Shown here: positions 43,117 to 52,030 of the stretch, in pieces
Layout: each line of letters opens with the position of its first letter
Position numbering within the stretch: position 1 is the stretch's first letter
From: Plantibacter sp. PA-3-X8
Lineage (GTDB): Bacteria > Actinomycetota > Actinomycetes > Actinomycetales > Microbacteriaceae
Length of the DNA: 64,000 bases
Assembly (NCBI RefSeq): GCF_003856975.1
Contig: NZ_CP033107.1
Coordinates: 2,790,001 to 2,854,000, forward strand
Direction of reading: 5' to 3'
Position numbers and translations under genes: made by a program
The notes under the pieces: generated by a model
What the model was told of the DNA's origin: nothing
The model's input: only the letters and a program-made list of their open reading frames with translations
Databases searched by the model: none

Positions 43117-44472
43117 ATGGATAAGCAGCGCGACTTCGTTCTCCGCACGATCGAGGAGCGGGGCGTCAAGTTCGTCCGGCTGTGGTTCACCGATGTCGTC
43201 GGGACGCTCAAGTCCGTCGCGATCGCCCCGGCCGAAGTGGAAGGCGCGTTCTCCGAGGGCCTCGGCTTCGACGGATCGGCGATCGAGGGGCTCAGCCGCT
43301 CCTACGAGTCGGACCTCCTGGCCCACCCCGATCCGACGACCTTCCAGATCCTGCCGTGGCGCGGCGAGATCGACCCGACGGCGCGCATGTTCTGCGACAT
43401 CACGACGCCTGACGGCCAGCCCGCCGTCGCCGACCCGCGGAACGTCTTGAAGCGCACCCTGGCGAAGGCCGCCGACATGGGGTTCACGTTCTACACGCAC
43501 CCCGAGATCGAGTTCTACCTGCTGAAGTCCTCGCAGTACGGCGTCGACGGACCGGAGCCGGTCGACTCCGCGGGCTACTTCGACAACGTCCCCGGTGGCA
43601 CCGCGCACGACTTCCGTCGACGTTCCGTCCGGATGCTCGAAGACCTCGGGATCTCCGTCGAGTTCAGCCACCACGAAGCGGGCCCCGGCCAGAACGAGAT
43701 CGACCTGCGGTACGCCGACGCCCTGACGACGGCCGACAACATCATGACCTTCCGCACCGTCGTGAAGGAGGTGGCGATCGAGCAGGGCGTCTACGCAACG
43801 TTCATGCCGAAGCCGCTCGTCCACCAGCCCGGCAGCGGCATGCACACGCACATGTCGTTGTTCGAGGGCGACTCGAACGCCTTCTACGAGGCGGGTGCGC
43901 AGTACCAGCTCTCGAAGACGGGCCGGCAGTTCATCGCCGGACTCCTGACGCACGCTCCGGAGATCACCGCGGTGACGAACCAGTTCGTGAACTCCTACAA
44001 GCGACTCTGGGGTGGCGTCGGTCCGAACAAGCTGTCCGAGGCCCCGAGCTTCGTCTGCTGGGGCCACAACAACCGCTCCGCACTCGTGCGCGTGCCGCTG
44101 TACAAGCCCAACAAGGGCCAGAGCGCTCGGGTCGAGTACCGCGCCATCGACTCCGCCGCCAACCCGTACCTCGCCTTCTCGCTCATGCTCGCCGCTGGGC
44201 TGAAGGGCATCGAGGAGGGCTACGAGCTCCCGCCGGAGGCTGAGGACAACGTCTGGACCCTCTCCGACACCGAGCGTCGGGCACTGGGATACAACGCCCT
44301 GCCCGCCAGCCTCGATCGCGCGGTCAGCCTGATGGAGGGTTCCGAACTCGTGGCGGAGACGCTCGGCGAGCAGGTGTTCAACTACGTCCTGCTGAACAAG
44401 CGACAGGAATGGCACGAGTACCGGGCCCAGGTGACCCCCTTCGAGTTGGCCAGCAACCTGGAGATGCTCTAG
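43117..44472 (+). CDS. glnA: Glutamine synthetase, type I (GlnA2-like)
   Basis: 451-residue type I glutamine synthetase (glutamate + NH3 + ATP to glutamine). Signatures are GLGFDGSAIEGLSRSYESDL at the N-domain loop, FYTHPEIEFYLL, NEIDLRYADAL, PKPLVHQPGSGMHTHMSLF (ATP/metal site) and EYRAIDSAANPYLAF. It is shorter than the second enzyme at 47.6-49 kb and directly precedes glnE, the order of the mycobacterial glnA2-glnE-glnA1 region, so it corresponds to GlnA2, usually the minor enzyme. TAGCCT (43077-43082) is a probable -10, with a 28-nt leader and GGAAGAGGGG as ribosome site. No GlnR box was seen here. Confidence 0.94.
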   Translation: MDKQRDFVLRTIEERGVKFVRLWFTDVVGTLKSVAIAPAEVEGAFSEGLGFDGSAIEGLSRSYESDLLAHPDPTTFQILPWRGEIDPTARMFCDITTPDGQPAVADPRNVLKRTLAKAADMGFTFYTHPEIEFYLLKSSQYGVDGPEPVDSAGYFDNVPGGTAHDFRRRSVRMLEDLGISVEFSHHEAGPGQNEIDLRYADALTTADNIMTFRTVVKEVAIEQGVYATFMPKPLVHQPGSGMHTHMSLFEGDSNAFYEAGAQYQLSKTGRQFIAGLLTHAPEITAVTNQFVNSYKRLWGGVGPNKLSEAPSFVCWGHNNRSALVRVPLYKPNKGQSARVEYRAIDSAANPYLAFSLMLAAGLKGIEEGYELPPEAEDNVWTLSDTERRALGYNALPASLDRAVSLMEGSELVAETLGEQVFNYVLLNKRQEWHEYRAQVTPFELASNLEML

Positions 44473-44493
44473 ACGAGGGGACCGGTCGGTCGC

Positions 44494-47487
44494 ATGGTCC
44501 GCGAGAACATCTCTCTGAGCACGCTCGCCCGACTCGGGTTCACCGGTCTGGGTGAGGCCCGGGACCGGCTGGACGAGCTCGCCGAGCTCGTCCAGCTCGA
44601 CCCGGCGTCGCTGTCGCCCTCCTTCGCCGTCGCGGCCGACCCCGACGCCGCGCTGGTCGGTGTGCTGATGGTCGGTCGGAAGTCACCCGACGAGCTGTCG
44701 GCGCTCCTGGCGGACCAGGCCTCGGCCGAGCGACTGTTCCGACTGTTCGGCGCCTCGCAGGGGTTCATCGACTTCTTCCTCCGCCACCCCGACCAGCTGT
44801 CGGTGTTCGAGTTGCCGGTCACCCGCGTCCCGACGCTGCAGGAGGCGCGCGACGAACTGCTCGCGAGCGTCGGTGCCGAGGACGGCTTCGCCGCGATCGT
44901 CGAGGAGCCGGCCTGGGACGCGATCCGCGTGGTCTACCGCCGACTGCTCGCCGAGGTCGCCCTCTTCGACCTCTGCGCCCCGGACCCGATCGTCGTGCTC
45001 GACCGGGTCGCCAGTGCCCTCTCCGACCTCGCGGCGGGTGCGTTGGAGGCCTCCATCGCCGTCGCACGCACGCAGACGAGCGGCCCGAGGGGGCCCGGCG
45101 TGTACCCGCGCGAGGAGGTCGCGGCCACCCGCTTCGCCATCATCGGCATGGGCAAGGCGGGCGCACGAGAACTGAACTACGTCTCCGACGTCGACGTCAT
45201 CTTCGTCGGTGAGGGTTCGGGCGACGACGAGGACGGGCTCGACAACGGGCGTGCCGTCGAGATCGCCACCCGGCTCGCGGTCCTCACCATGCGCGGTCTC
45301 GGACAGGCTGGTCTCGAGCCGAGCCTGTGGGAGGTCGATCCGAACCTCCGTCCGGAGGGGAAGGCCGGCGCCCTCGTCCGCACGCTCGAGTCGCATCTCG
45401 TCTACTACGACCGCTGGGCGAAGAGCTGGGAGTTCCAGGCCCTCCTCAAGGCACGGGCCCTCGCCGGCGATCCCGAGCTCGGTGCCCGCTACATCGAGGC
45501 GGTGCAGCCGAAGGTGTGGGGGAGTGCGTCCCGCGAGGGCTTCGTCGAATCCGTGCAGCGCATGCGCGAACGGGTCACCGAACACATCCCCGCGGAGGAC
45601 GTCCACTACCAACTGAAGCTCGGCCCGGGCGGGCTCCGCGACATCGAGTTCACGGTCCAACTGCTGCAGCTCGTCCACGGACAGCTCGACGACTCCGTGC
45701 ATCAACGCGGCACCCTCGCCGCCCTCGACGGCCTCGCGACCGCCGGGTACATCGGTCGAGCCGAGGCGCAGGAGTTCGCGCACGACTACCGCCTGCTCCG
45801 TGTGCTCGAACACCGCCTGCAGCTGACGCGCCTGCAGCGCACGCACATGATGCCGCGCGACGAGCCGTCGCTCCGCTCCCTGGCCCGGTCGAGCACGCTC
45901 GCGACGACCGCACAGGCCCTCGTCACGCGCTGGGAGGCCACGAAGCACGGTGTCCGGCAGCTGCACGAGCGGTTGTTCTACCGTCCGCTACTCTCGGCGG
46001 TCGCGGCCCTGCCCGAGAGCGGTCTGAGTCTGACGAGCGGTCAGGCGGAGGCGCGACTCGCGGCGATCGGCTTCGTCGACCCCCGCGGCGCGCTCGCCCA
46101 CATCGGGGCGCTCACCGCCGGTGTGTCTCGACGCGCCAACATCCAGCGGCATCTGCTCCCCGTGATGCTCGGCTGGTTCGCGGACGGCGCCGACCCCGAC
46201 TACGGATTGCTCGCGTTCCGACGGCTCAGCGAGTCCCTCGGCGAGTCGCACTGGTTCCTGCGGATGCTCCGCGACTCCTCAGGCGCGGCCGAGCGGCTCA
46301 CGCGGGTCCTCTCGGGGTCCCGGTTCATCGGCGAGCTCATGGACCGCATCCCCGAGTCGGCCGCTTGGCTCGCGGGGGACGAGGACCTCCTCCCACGATC
46401 GTCGTCCGCGCTCGGCGAGGAGATCGCCGCCATCCTCAGACGACACGACTCACCGGACACCGCAGCCGCCGCCATCCGCGCGGTGCGGCGACGCGAAGTC
46501 CTCCGGCTGGCGATGTCGTCGACCGTCGGGATGCTGGACGTGCAGGGCCTCGCCGCGGGGCTGACGGACGTGTCGACGGCCACGCTCGCAGGGCTCCTCG
46601 GCGCCGTCAGACGCATCGGCGGCCTCGGCGCGGACATCGAGTTCGCCATCATCGCCATGGGCCGCTACGGCGGCGCAGAGCTCGGACTCGGTTCGGACCT
46701 CGACGTCCTCTACGTGTTCCGGCCGAAGGACGGGGTCGACACCCAGGACGCACAGCGGCAGGCCGGAGCGATCGCCGCAGAACTCAAGCGTCTGAGCGAG
46801 GACGCCCGGCTCCCGCTCGACCTCGACCTCGACCTCCGTCCCGAGGGGAAGAACGGTCCGCTCGTGCGCTCCCTCGACTCCTACCGGAACTACTACGCGC
46901 GCTGGTCCCTCACCTGGGAGGCGCAGGCGCTGCTCCGCGCCGCCGGAGTCGTGGGCGACACCGAGCTCGTCGAGGCGTTCACCGAGGTGGCGGACACGGT
47001 CCGCTACCCAGCGGCGATCAGCGAGCAGTCGGTCCGCGAGGTCAAGCGGATCAAGGCACGTGTCGAGAACGAGCGGCTGCCGCAGGGCGCCGACCCGACG
47101 AGACACCTGAAGCTCGGGCGCGGCTCGCTCAGCGACGTCGAGTGGTTCGTGCAGCTCCTCCAGCTCGAGCACGGGGCGGCGGTGCCGTCGTTGCGAACCA
47201 CCTCGACGCTCCGAGCGCTCGACGCGGCGGTGGAGGCGGATCTCGTCGACCGGGAGTCCGCCGAACGACTCCGTGAGGCCTGGATCCTGGCGTCGCGGAT
47301 CCGCTCGGCCATGACGCTGTGGTTGAACAAGACGCAGGACGTGCTGCCGAGCGACCGACAACAGCTCGAAGGTGTGGCGCGGCTCCTGGAGTACCCGACC
47401 GGGTCGGCGAGTCTCCTGGAACAGGACTACCTCGCGGCCACCCGGCGCGCCCGGACGGTCTTCGAGCACGGCTTCTACGGCATCTGA
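44494..47487 (+). CDS. glnE: Glutamine synthetase adenylyltransferase/deadenylylase
   Basis: 997-residue bifunctional enzyme that adds AMP to, or removes it from, a tyrosine of glutamine synthetase according to nitrogen supply. Two nucleotidyltransferase domains are seen: the N-terminal (deadenylylase) with GMGKAGARELNYVSDVDVIF around residues 223-242, and the C-terminal (adenylylase) with AMGRYGGAELGLGSDLDVLY around 720-740. Each is followed by its helical domain (KLGPGGLRDIEFTVQLLQL; KLGRGSLSDVEWFVQLLQL). The gap to glnA2 is only 21 nt, so the two form an operon. The convergent glnA1 encodes the probable target, whose adenylylation-loop motif DLYELPPEE is intact. Confidence 0.96.
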   Translation: MVRENISLSTLARLGFTGLGEARDRLDELAELVQLDPASLSPSFAVAADPDAALVGVLMVGRKSPDELSALLADQASAERLFRLFGASQGFIDFFLRHPDQLSVFELPVTRVPTLQEARDELLASVGAEDGFAAIVEEPAWDAIRVVYRRLLAEVALFDLCAPDPIVVLDRVASALSDLAAGALEASIAVARTQTSGPRGPGVYPREEVAATRFAIIGMGKAGARELNYVSDVDVIFVGEGSGDDEDGLDNGRAVEIATRLAVLTMRGLGQAGLEPSLWEVDPNLRPEGKAGALVRTLESHLVYYDRWAKSWEFQALLKARALAGDPELGARYIEAVQPKVWGSASREGFVESVQRMRERVTEHIPAEDVHYQLKLGPGGLRDIEFTVQLLQLVHGQLDDSVHQRGTLAALDGLATAGYIGRAEAQEFAHDYRLLRVLEHRLQLTRLQRTHMMPRDEPSLRSLARSSTLATTAQALVTRWEATKHGVRQLHERLFYRPLLSAVAALPESGLSLTSGQAEARLAAIGFVDPRGALAHIGALTAGVSRRANIQRHLLPVMLGWFADGADPDYGLLAFRRLSESLGESHWFLRMLRDSSGAAERLTRVLSGSRFIGELMDRIPESAAWLAGDEDLLPRSSSALGEEIAAILRRHDSPDTAAAAIRAVRRREVLRLAMSSTVGMLDVQGLAAGLTDVSTATLAGLLGAVRRIGGLGADIEFAIIAMGRYGGAELGLGSDLDVLYVFRPKDGVDTQDAQRQAGAIAAELKRLSEDARLPLDLDLDLRPEGKNGPLVRSLDSYRNYYARWSLTWEAQALLRAAGVVGDTELVEAFTEVADTVRYPAAISEQSVREVKRIKARVENERLPQGADPTRHLKLGRGSLSDVEWFVQLLQLEHGAAVPSLRTTSTLRALDAAVEADLVDRESAERLREAWILASRIRSAMTLWLNKTQDVLPSDRQQLEGVARLLEYPTGSASLLEQDYLAATRRARTVFEHGFYGI

Positions 47488-47508
47488 GCCGATCGCCTCG
47501 ACCGCACG

Positions 47509-47544
47509 GAACCGCCCGCCATCCGAGCGGATGACGGGCGGTTC
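47509..47544. terminator. Bidirectional terminator between glnE and glnA1
   Basis: A 17-bp stem (47509-47525 with 47528-47544), one non-Watson-Crick position, 2-nt centre. It sits between the convergent glnE and glnA1 genes. No T-run. Confidence 0.7.
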
Positions 47545-47562
47545 GCGGTGCAGCAGGTGTCG

Positions 47563-48987
47563 TCAGACGCCGTAGTACAGCTCGAACTCGAACGGGTGCG
47601 GGCGCTGAGCCAGCGGCTTGATCTCGTTCTCGCGCTTGTACTGGATCCAGGTCTCGATGAGCTCCGGCGTGAAGACGTTGCCGGCGAGGAGGAACTCGTG
47701 GTCCGCCTCGAGCGCCTCGAGCGCAGCGCCGAGCGATGCGGGCACCTGCGGGATGTTCTTGGCCTCCTCGGGGGGAAGCTCGTAGAGGTCCTTGTCGACG
47801 GGCTCGTGCGGCTCGATGCGGTTCTTGATGCCGTCGAGGCCGGCCATCAGCTGAGCGGCGAACGCGAGGTACGGGTTGCCGGAGGCGTCGGGCGCGCGGA
47901 ACTCGATGCGCTTGGCCTTCGGGTTCGTGCCCGTGATCGGGATACGGATCGACGCCGAGCGGTTACCGGCCGAGTAGACCAGGTTGACGGGGGCCTCGAA
48001 GCCGGGGACCAGGCGGTGGTACGAGTTCACCGTCGGGTTCGTGAACGCCAGGACGGCCGGGGCGTGCTTCAGCAGGCCACCGATGTACCAGCGGGCGAGG
48101 TCGGAGAGACCTCCGTAGCCGTTCTCGTCGTAGAAGAGCGGCTTGCCGTCGCTCCACAGCGACTGGTGCGTGTGCATGCCCGAGCCGTTGTCGCCGAAGA
48201 GCGGCTTCGGCATGAAGGTCGCGGTCTTGCCCCACAGCTCGGCCGTGTTCTTCACGATGTACTTGAACTTGAGGATGTCGTCCGCCGCGGCGACCATGGT
48301 GTCGAAGCGGTAGTTGATCTCGGCCTGGCCGCCGGTGCCCACCTCGTGGTGCGCGCGCTCCAGGATGAGGCCGGCGTCGATCAGCTTGAGGCTGATGTCG
48401 TCGCGGAGGTCGGCCTGCTTGTCGACGGGGCTGACGGGGAAGTAGCCACCCTTGTACGGCGTCTTGTTGCCGAGGTTGCCGCCCTCTTCGGCGCGGCCGG
48501 TGTTCCAGGCTCCCTCTTCGGAGTCCACCGAGTAGAAGCTCGAGTGCTGGTTCACCTCGTACCGGACGTCGTCGAAGATGTAGAACTCTGCCTCGGGGGC
48601 GAAGAACGCGGTGTCGGCGATGCCGGTGGAGGCGAGGTACTTCTCAGCCTTCTTGGCGACCTGACGCGGGTCCTTGGAGTAGATCTCGCCGTTGCGGGGG
48701 TTGTAGATGTCGAACACCATGATGAGCGTGCGCTCGGCACGGAAGGCGTCGATGTAAGCGGTGGAGACATCCGGGATGAGCTGCATGTCCGACTCGTGGA
48801 TGTTGGCGAAGCCACGGATGGACGAACCATCGAAGAGCTGGCCGACGGTGAAGAACTCCTCGTCGACGGTGCTGGCCGGGATGTTGAAGTGCTGCTGCAC
48901 GCCGGGAAGGTCCGTGAAGCGGATGTCGAGGAACTTGACATCGGTGTCCTTGATGAACTTGAGCACTTCGGAAGAATCACTGAACAT
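47563..48987 (-). CDS. glnA: Glutamine synthetase, type I (GlnA1, adenylylated form)
   Basis: 474-residue main glutamine synthetase. It has [17 protein letters not shown] at the start, [27 protein letters not shown], the ATP/metal block [19 protein letters not shown] and [15 protein letters not shown]. The adenylylation tyrosine is present in [17 protein letters not shown], so it can be switched off by the neighbouring GlnE. The ATG at 48987 has a GGAG ribosome site. A -10 TAGTCT lies at 49049-49044 and a complete four-part GlnR box at 49060-49097, centred about 40 bp upstream of the expected transcription start, so the gene is probably activated by GlnR under nitrogen limitation. Confidence 0.96.
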   Translation of the reverse strand: MFSDSSEVLKFIKDTDVKFLDIRFTDLPGVQQHFNIPASTVDEEFFTVGQLFDGSSIRGFANIHESDMQLIPDVSTAYIDAFRAERTLIMVFDIYNPRNGEIYSKDPRQVAKKAEKYLASTGIADTAFFAPEAEFYIFDDVRYEVNQHSSFYSVDSEEGAWNTGRAEEGGNLGNKTPYKGGYFPVSPVDKQADLRDDISLKLIDAGLILERAHHEVGTGGQAEINYRFDTMVAAADDILKFKYIVKNTAELWGKTATFMPKPLFGDNGSGMHTHQSLWSDGKPLFYDENGYGGLSDLARWYIGGLLKHAPAVLAFTNPTVNSYHRLVPGFEAPVNLVYSAGNRSASIRIPITGTNPKAKRIEFRAPDASGNPYLAFAAQLMAGLDGIKNRIEPHEPVDKDLYELPPEEAKNIPQVPASLGAALEALEADHEFLLAGNVFTPELIETWIQYKRENEIKPLAQRPHPFEFELYYGV

Positions 48988-49043
48988 GTGAATGGCTCCA
49001 AATGGGGTTGGTACAGGGAGGCTGCACAGCGCAGCCATCTGTG

Positions 49044-49049
49044 AGACTA
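49044..49049 (-). promoter_or_regulatory. glnA1 -10 (TAGTCT)
   Basis: On the minus strand TAGTCT is followed by a leader of about 50 nt to the glnA1 ATG. The GlnR box just upstream covers the -35 region, as expected for an activator-dependent promoter with a poor -35. Confidence 0.5.
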
Positions 49050-49059
49050 CGGGGAGGGG

Positions 49060-49097
49060 GTTACCCCGCCATGACACCCATGTTTCGTGGATGTTAC
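49060..49097 (-). promoter_or_regulatory. GlnR binding site (four 5-mers spaced by 6 nt)
   Basis: Read on the minus strand: GTAAC (49097-49093), 6 nt, GAAAC (49086-49082), 6 nt, GTCAT (49075-49071), 6 nt, GTAAC (49064-49060). This matches the actinobacterial GlnR consensus GTNAC-N6-GAAAC-N6-GTNAC-N6-GAAAC in spacing at every step; the first two elements are perfect, the last two one to two bases off. GlnR itself is not in the window. Confidence 0.8.
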
Positions 49098-49114
49098 GAG
49101 AATCCCCGCCCGAA

Positions 49115-49120
49115 TAGAAT
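49115..49120 (+). promoter_or_regulatory. -10 TAGAAT of the RDD-family gene
   Basis: TAGAAT ends 6 nt before the GTG start at 49127, a leaderless promoter, and lies 18 bp beyond the GlnR box. Confidence 0.6.
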
Positions 49121-49126
49121 GGCACA

Positions 49127-49558
49127 GTGCCCCACACCCCGCAGAATCCACGGACCTTCGGAGAGCTTCCTCCCAGCGCCTTCCCCGGTGAACGCCTCGG
49201 ACTCCCGGAGAGCGGCGTCCGATCGGTCGCGCGGGTCGGTCGGCGGATCACCGCGCTCGTCATCGACTGGGCCCTGGCCGTCGTCCTCTCCGTCGCGTTC
49301 TTCGCCTACGACGCAACCGCGACGCTCGTGATCTTCGCCATCATGCAGTTCGTGTTCATCCCGACCATCGGCGGCAGTCTCGGTCATCGCCTGTGCGGCA
49401 TGCGCCTCATGCCGCTGACCGGCGGTTGGGTCGGACTCTGGCGGCCGGCCGTGCGTACCGTGCTCCTCTGCGTGCTCGTCCCGGCGCTCGTCTGGGATTC
49501 GGACCAGCGCGGCTTCCACGACAAGGTCGCCGGCACGGTGCTCCTGCGGGTGCGCTGA
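49127..49558 (+). CDS. RDD-family membrane protein
   Basis: 143-residue integral membrane protein of the RDD family. A 35-residue soluble N-terminus leads to [20 protein letters not shown], which holds the family Arg and first Asp, then two more hydrophobic segments ([20 protein letters not shown] and [15 protein letters not shown]), and the final [15 protein letters not shown] with the second Asp. RDD proteins may move ions or small solutes; function here is unknown. The GTG start is fixed by TAGAAT 6 nt upstream. It is divergent from glnA1 and its promoter abuts the GlnR box, so it might also respond to nitrogen. A strong terminator follows. Confidence 0.88.
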   Translation: MPHTPQNPRTFGELPPSAFPGERLGLPESGVRSVARVGRRITALVIDWALAVVLSVAFFAYDATATLVIFAIMQFVFIPTIGGSLGHRLCGMRLMPLTGGWVGLWRPAVRTVLLCVLVPALVWDSDQRGFHDKVAGTVLLRVR

Positions 49559-49575
49559 ACGCAGCCGGAAACGCG

Positions 49576-49611
49576 AACGGCCGCCCTCCATCAGGAGGGC
49601 GGCCGTTCTTT
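49576..49611 (+). terminator. Rho-independent terminator after the RDD-family gene
   Basis: Perfect 14-bp stem AACGGCCGCCCTCC (49576-49589) with its complement (49594-49607), loop ATCA, followed by CTTTCC. The best classical terminator in the window; it may also stop the convergent DUF4191 transcript. Confidence 0.85.
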
Positions 49612-49646
49612 CCGTACCGCGAGGTGTTCCGAGCGGTGTGGGTGGG

Positions 49647-50351
49647 TCAGCGCGCGCGCTGCGGGCGGACCCGCATCGGGTCGACGCCCTTCGGGATGGG
49701 GAGCTGCGTACCGAACGAGGACAGACGGTTGCTGACAGCGAGCACCTCGGGGTTGGTCAAGGACTTCTTGACCTTCCGGAGGGCGCCGGAGAGCTGACGG
49801 AGCTGCACCGAGTCGGCGTCGGGGCCGACGTGGAAGACCGTGATCGGCACGTTCGGGAGGATGCGGGTGACCTTGCGCTTCTCGTCCTCGAGCAGACGCG
49901 AGGTCCGCGATCGGGGTCCTTCGGCGATCAGTGCGACGCCACCACGGCCCACGGCCCGGTAGATCGCGTCCTGGGTCTTCGGGTTCACGGCGACGGGCAT
50001 CTCACTGGTCTGCCACGAGCGCGGAGCAGCACGGAGCACCTGGCCCACCGCGCCCGGCCGACCCTCGATCTGCGTGTAGACGACCTTGTCCGCGCGCCGG
50101 GTGAGGATGAACAGGGCCGCGAGGATACCGGCGAGCACACCCGCGATGATCCACATGACGAGCGCGAAGATGTTGCCCGCCGAGAACAGCAGCGCGACCG
50201 CGACACCGATGAGCACCGGCAGGATGAAGCCGCCGAGCATCAACCACTGCGCCGCCTTGTCGTGGCGACGGGTGAGCTGGAACACCTGCCAGAGCTGCTT
50301 GATCCGCCCTGGTTCCTTCTGCGCCGCCGGGGGCGCGTCCTTCTGAGCCAT
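49647..50351 (-). CDS. DUF4191 domain membrane protein
   Basis: 234-residue membrane protein of the actinobacterial DUF4191 family. A basic cytoplasmic N-terminus (KEPGRIKQLWQVFQLTRRHDK) precedes two hydrophobic segments (LMLGGFILPVLIGVAVALLF and ALVMWIIAGVLAGILAALFI); the rest is a soluble domain (VYTQIEGRPGAVGQVLRAAP, FHVGPDADSVQLRQL). Function unknown; in actinobacteria it commonly lies near lipoate or 2-oxoacid dehydrogenase genes, as here near sucB and lpd. The start at 50351 is supported by TATCCT (50363-50358) 6 nt upstream; the nucleotides between are also purine-rich (GGGAGC) and could serve as a ribosome site. Confidence 0.85.
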   Translation of the reverse strand: MAQKDAPPAAQKEPGRIKQLWQVFQLTRRHDKAAQWLMLGGFILPVLIGVAVALLFSAGNIFALVMWIIAGVLAGILAALFILTRRADKVVYTQIEGRPGAVGQVLRAAPRSWQTSEMPVAVNPKTQDAIYRAVGRGGVALIAEGPRSRTSRLLEDEKRKVTRILPNVPITVFHVGPDADSVQLRQLSGALRKVKKSLTNPEVLAVSNRLSSFGTQLPIPKGVDPMRVRPQRAR

Positions 50352-50482
50352 GCTCCCAGGATAGCCGGTGACGGAGGCTCCTGATGCTGCGTTCTGCTCC
50401 ACAGGCCGCCGCCGCGGGGACCTTGTCCACAGCCGCGTGCGCCGACGCCGCCGGATGGGGTTCCGTGTCGGAGGATCGAGCT

Positions 50483-52000
50483 ATGGAAACACTGCCAGAC
50501 CCCTCCGCCACCACAACCCGGGTTGCCGGCCGTCGTCTCGTCCGGCGCTTGGGTGAGGGTCGGGAGTGGACGGCCTACTCGACGGTGCTCGCCCACGCCG
50601 GATCCGCGCGTGGAGGACGTACCGACCAGGCCGCCCCGGCGGGCGACGCCGTGCTGCTCCGAGGGAGGGCGGACGCCGCCGAACGCAACCTCTGGCGTCG
50701 CGCGGCCATCCTGTCCCGACTCGACCACCCGCACATCGTGAGACTCGTCGACATCGCCGAGGATGCCACCGGGCTCCCGTGTCTACTGGTCGAGCGGCTC
50801 GCCGGCGGCACGTTGGGAGAACTGCTGCGCCGCCGGGAGTCGATCGCTCCCGGTGAGGCCGTCACGATCCTGGCACCACTGGTCGACGCCATCCGCGCGG
50901 CGCACCTCTCCGGGATCAGCCACGGGTCGATCAGCGCTTCGGCCGTGCGCTTCGCCGACGACGGCCGACCGATCCTCTCCGGCTGGTCAGGCGCAGCTCC
51001 CGTCGACCACCAGACGATCGATGGTGGGCTCGGCCGCACCGCTCCGGCGTTCGCTGCCGATTGGACGGCGTTCGCGGGGCTCATGGACGGTGTCCTGCAG
51101 GCGGCCGACCCCGACGAGGCCCCCTCGACCGTGGCCTGGGCCGACGTCGTGCCTGAACTCGCCGACCACGAGATCGCCAACCGACTGCAACAGCGGATCC
51201 ACGCCCTGGCACGACCGCTCCCGGTCCTGCTCGACCGCGTCGACCCGCCGTCCGCATCACCTGCCGATGCCATCCGTGCTTCCGCCGATCGCGCGCAGCG
51301 GACCGCTCCGCTCCCGCCGACCCGACGAGCCGCAGTCGAATCGAGGCGTCGGTCACGACATCCCGCGTCGTCGCTGCGTCATCGTCTGGCCTGGCGACCC
51401 GGTCGAGGCACACGGGTCACGGCCGCGGCCCGCTCGACGCCGTCCGTCGAATCCAGCCCGAGACGTCGTCGACTCGTGATCGGAGCGGCGGGCGCGGCCG
51501 CGGCACTGGTGTCGGCTGCGATGGTGTTCCTGCCGTCCGAAGACCCGAGCACCGCGATCGCGCCGACGCCGGCCGGTTCGGTCGGCCCGGCGCCCGAACC
51601 GGTCACGGGTACTGCGCCGCCGGTGGAGACGCCGACGTCACCGGCGGACGAAGCCGACGCCGTCGACGTGGTCACCGGCGACGATCCGGCGGCCGCGGCC
51701 CGCGAGCTCGTCCGCCGACGGGATCAGTGCCGCACGACGGGGGAGGAGGGGTGCGTGTGGGACTCCGTCGAACGCGGGTCCCCGTTCGACGACGACGAGC
51801 ACCTCGGTGTCGGGATCGGATCGATCGATGCGGCGAGTCTGGACCTCGTCGACCGTCAGGGCGACGCGGCGGTCCTCCGCGGCACGGCCGAGCCGTCCGA
51901 GACGGACGAGGCCGCCGCAGGACGACGCCAGCCCGTCACGCTCCTCGTGGTGAGGGGCGAGACGGGCTGGCGTCTGCGGGAGGTGTTCACCGCCGGATGA
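50483..52000 (+). CDS. Membrane pseudokinase (Ser/Thr-kinase-like) with extracellular domain
   Basis: 505-residue protein. Residues about 10-260 have the layout of a Pkn-type kinase: RRLVRRLGEGREW where the glycine loop should be, AAILSRLDHPHIVRLVDI, and LPCLLVERLAGGTLGELLRR. The catalytic features are lost: no beta-3 lysine, HGSISASAVRF replaces HRDLKPxN, and ILSGWSG replaces DFG. After a basic linker a single membrane segment (VIGAAGAAAALVSAAMVFL, about 330-350) leads to a Pro/Thr-rich stalk and an outer domain with two cysteines (DQCRTTGEEGCVWDS) that resembles small lipoprotein-like sensor domains. The start is not certain: 50483 has GGAGG 8 nt upstream, but an ATG at 50384 also has GGAGG. 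It is divergent from the DUF4191 gene. Probable non-catalytic signalling or scaffold protein. Confidence 0.75.
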   Translation: METLPDPSATTTRVAGRRLVRRLGEGREWTAYSTVLAHAGSARGGRTDQAAPAGDAVLLRGRADAAERNLWRRAAILSRLDHPHIVRLVDIAEDATGLPCLLVERLAGGTLGELLRRRESIAPGEAVTILAPLVDAIRAAHLSGISHGSISASAVRFADDGRPILSGWSGAAPVDHQTIDGGLGRTAPAFAADWTAFAGLMDGVLQAADPDEAPSTVAWADVVPELADHEIANRLQQRIHALARPLPVLLDRVDPPSASPADAIRASADRAQRTAPLPPTRRAAVESRRRSRHPASSLRHRLAWRPGRGTRVTAAARSTPSVESSPRRRRLVIGAAGAAAALVSAAMVFLPSEDPSTAIAPTPAGSVGPAPEPVTGTAPPVETPTSPADEADAVDVVTGDDPAAAARELVRRRDQCRTTGEEGCVWDSVERGSPFDDDEHLGVGIGSIDAASLDLVDRQGDAAVLRGTAEPSETDEAAAGRRQPVTLLVVRGETGWRLREVFTAG

Positions 52001-52030
52001 GGCGGAGGACACAGCGCGGTCGGTTCGGGA

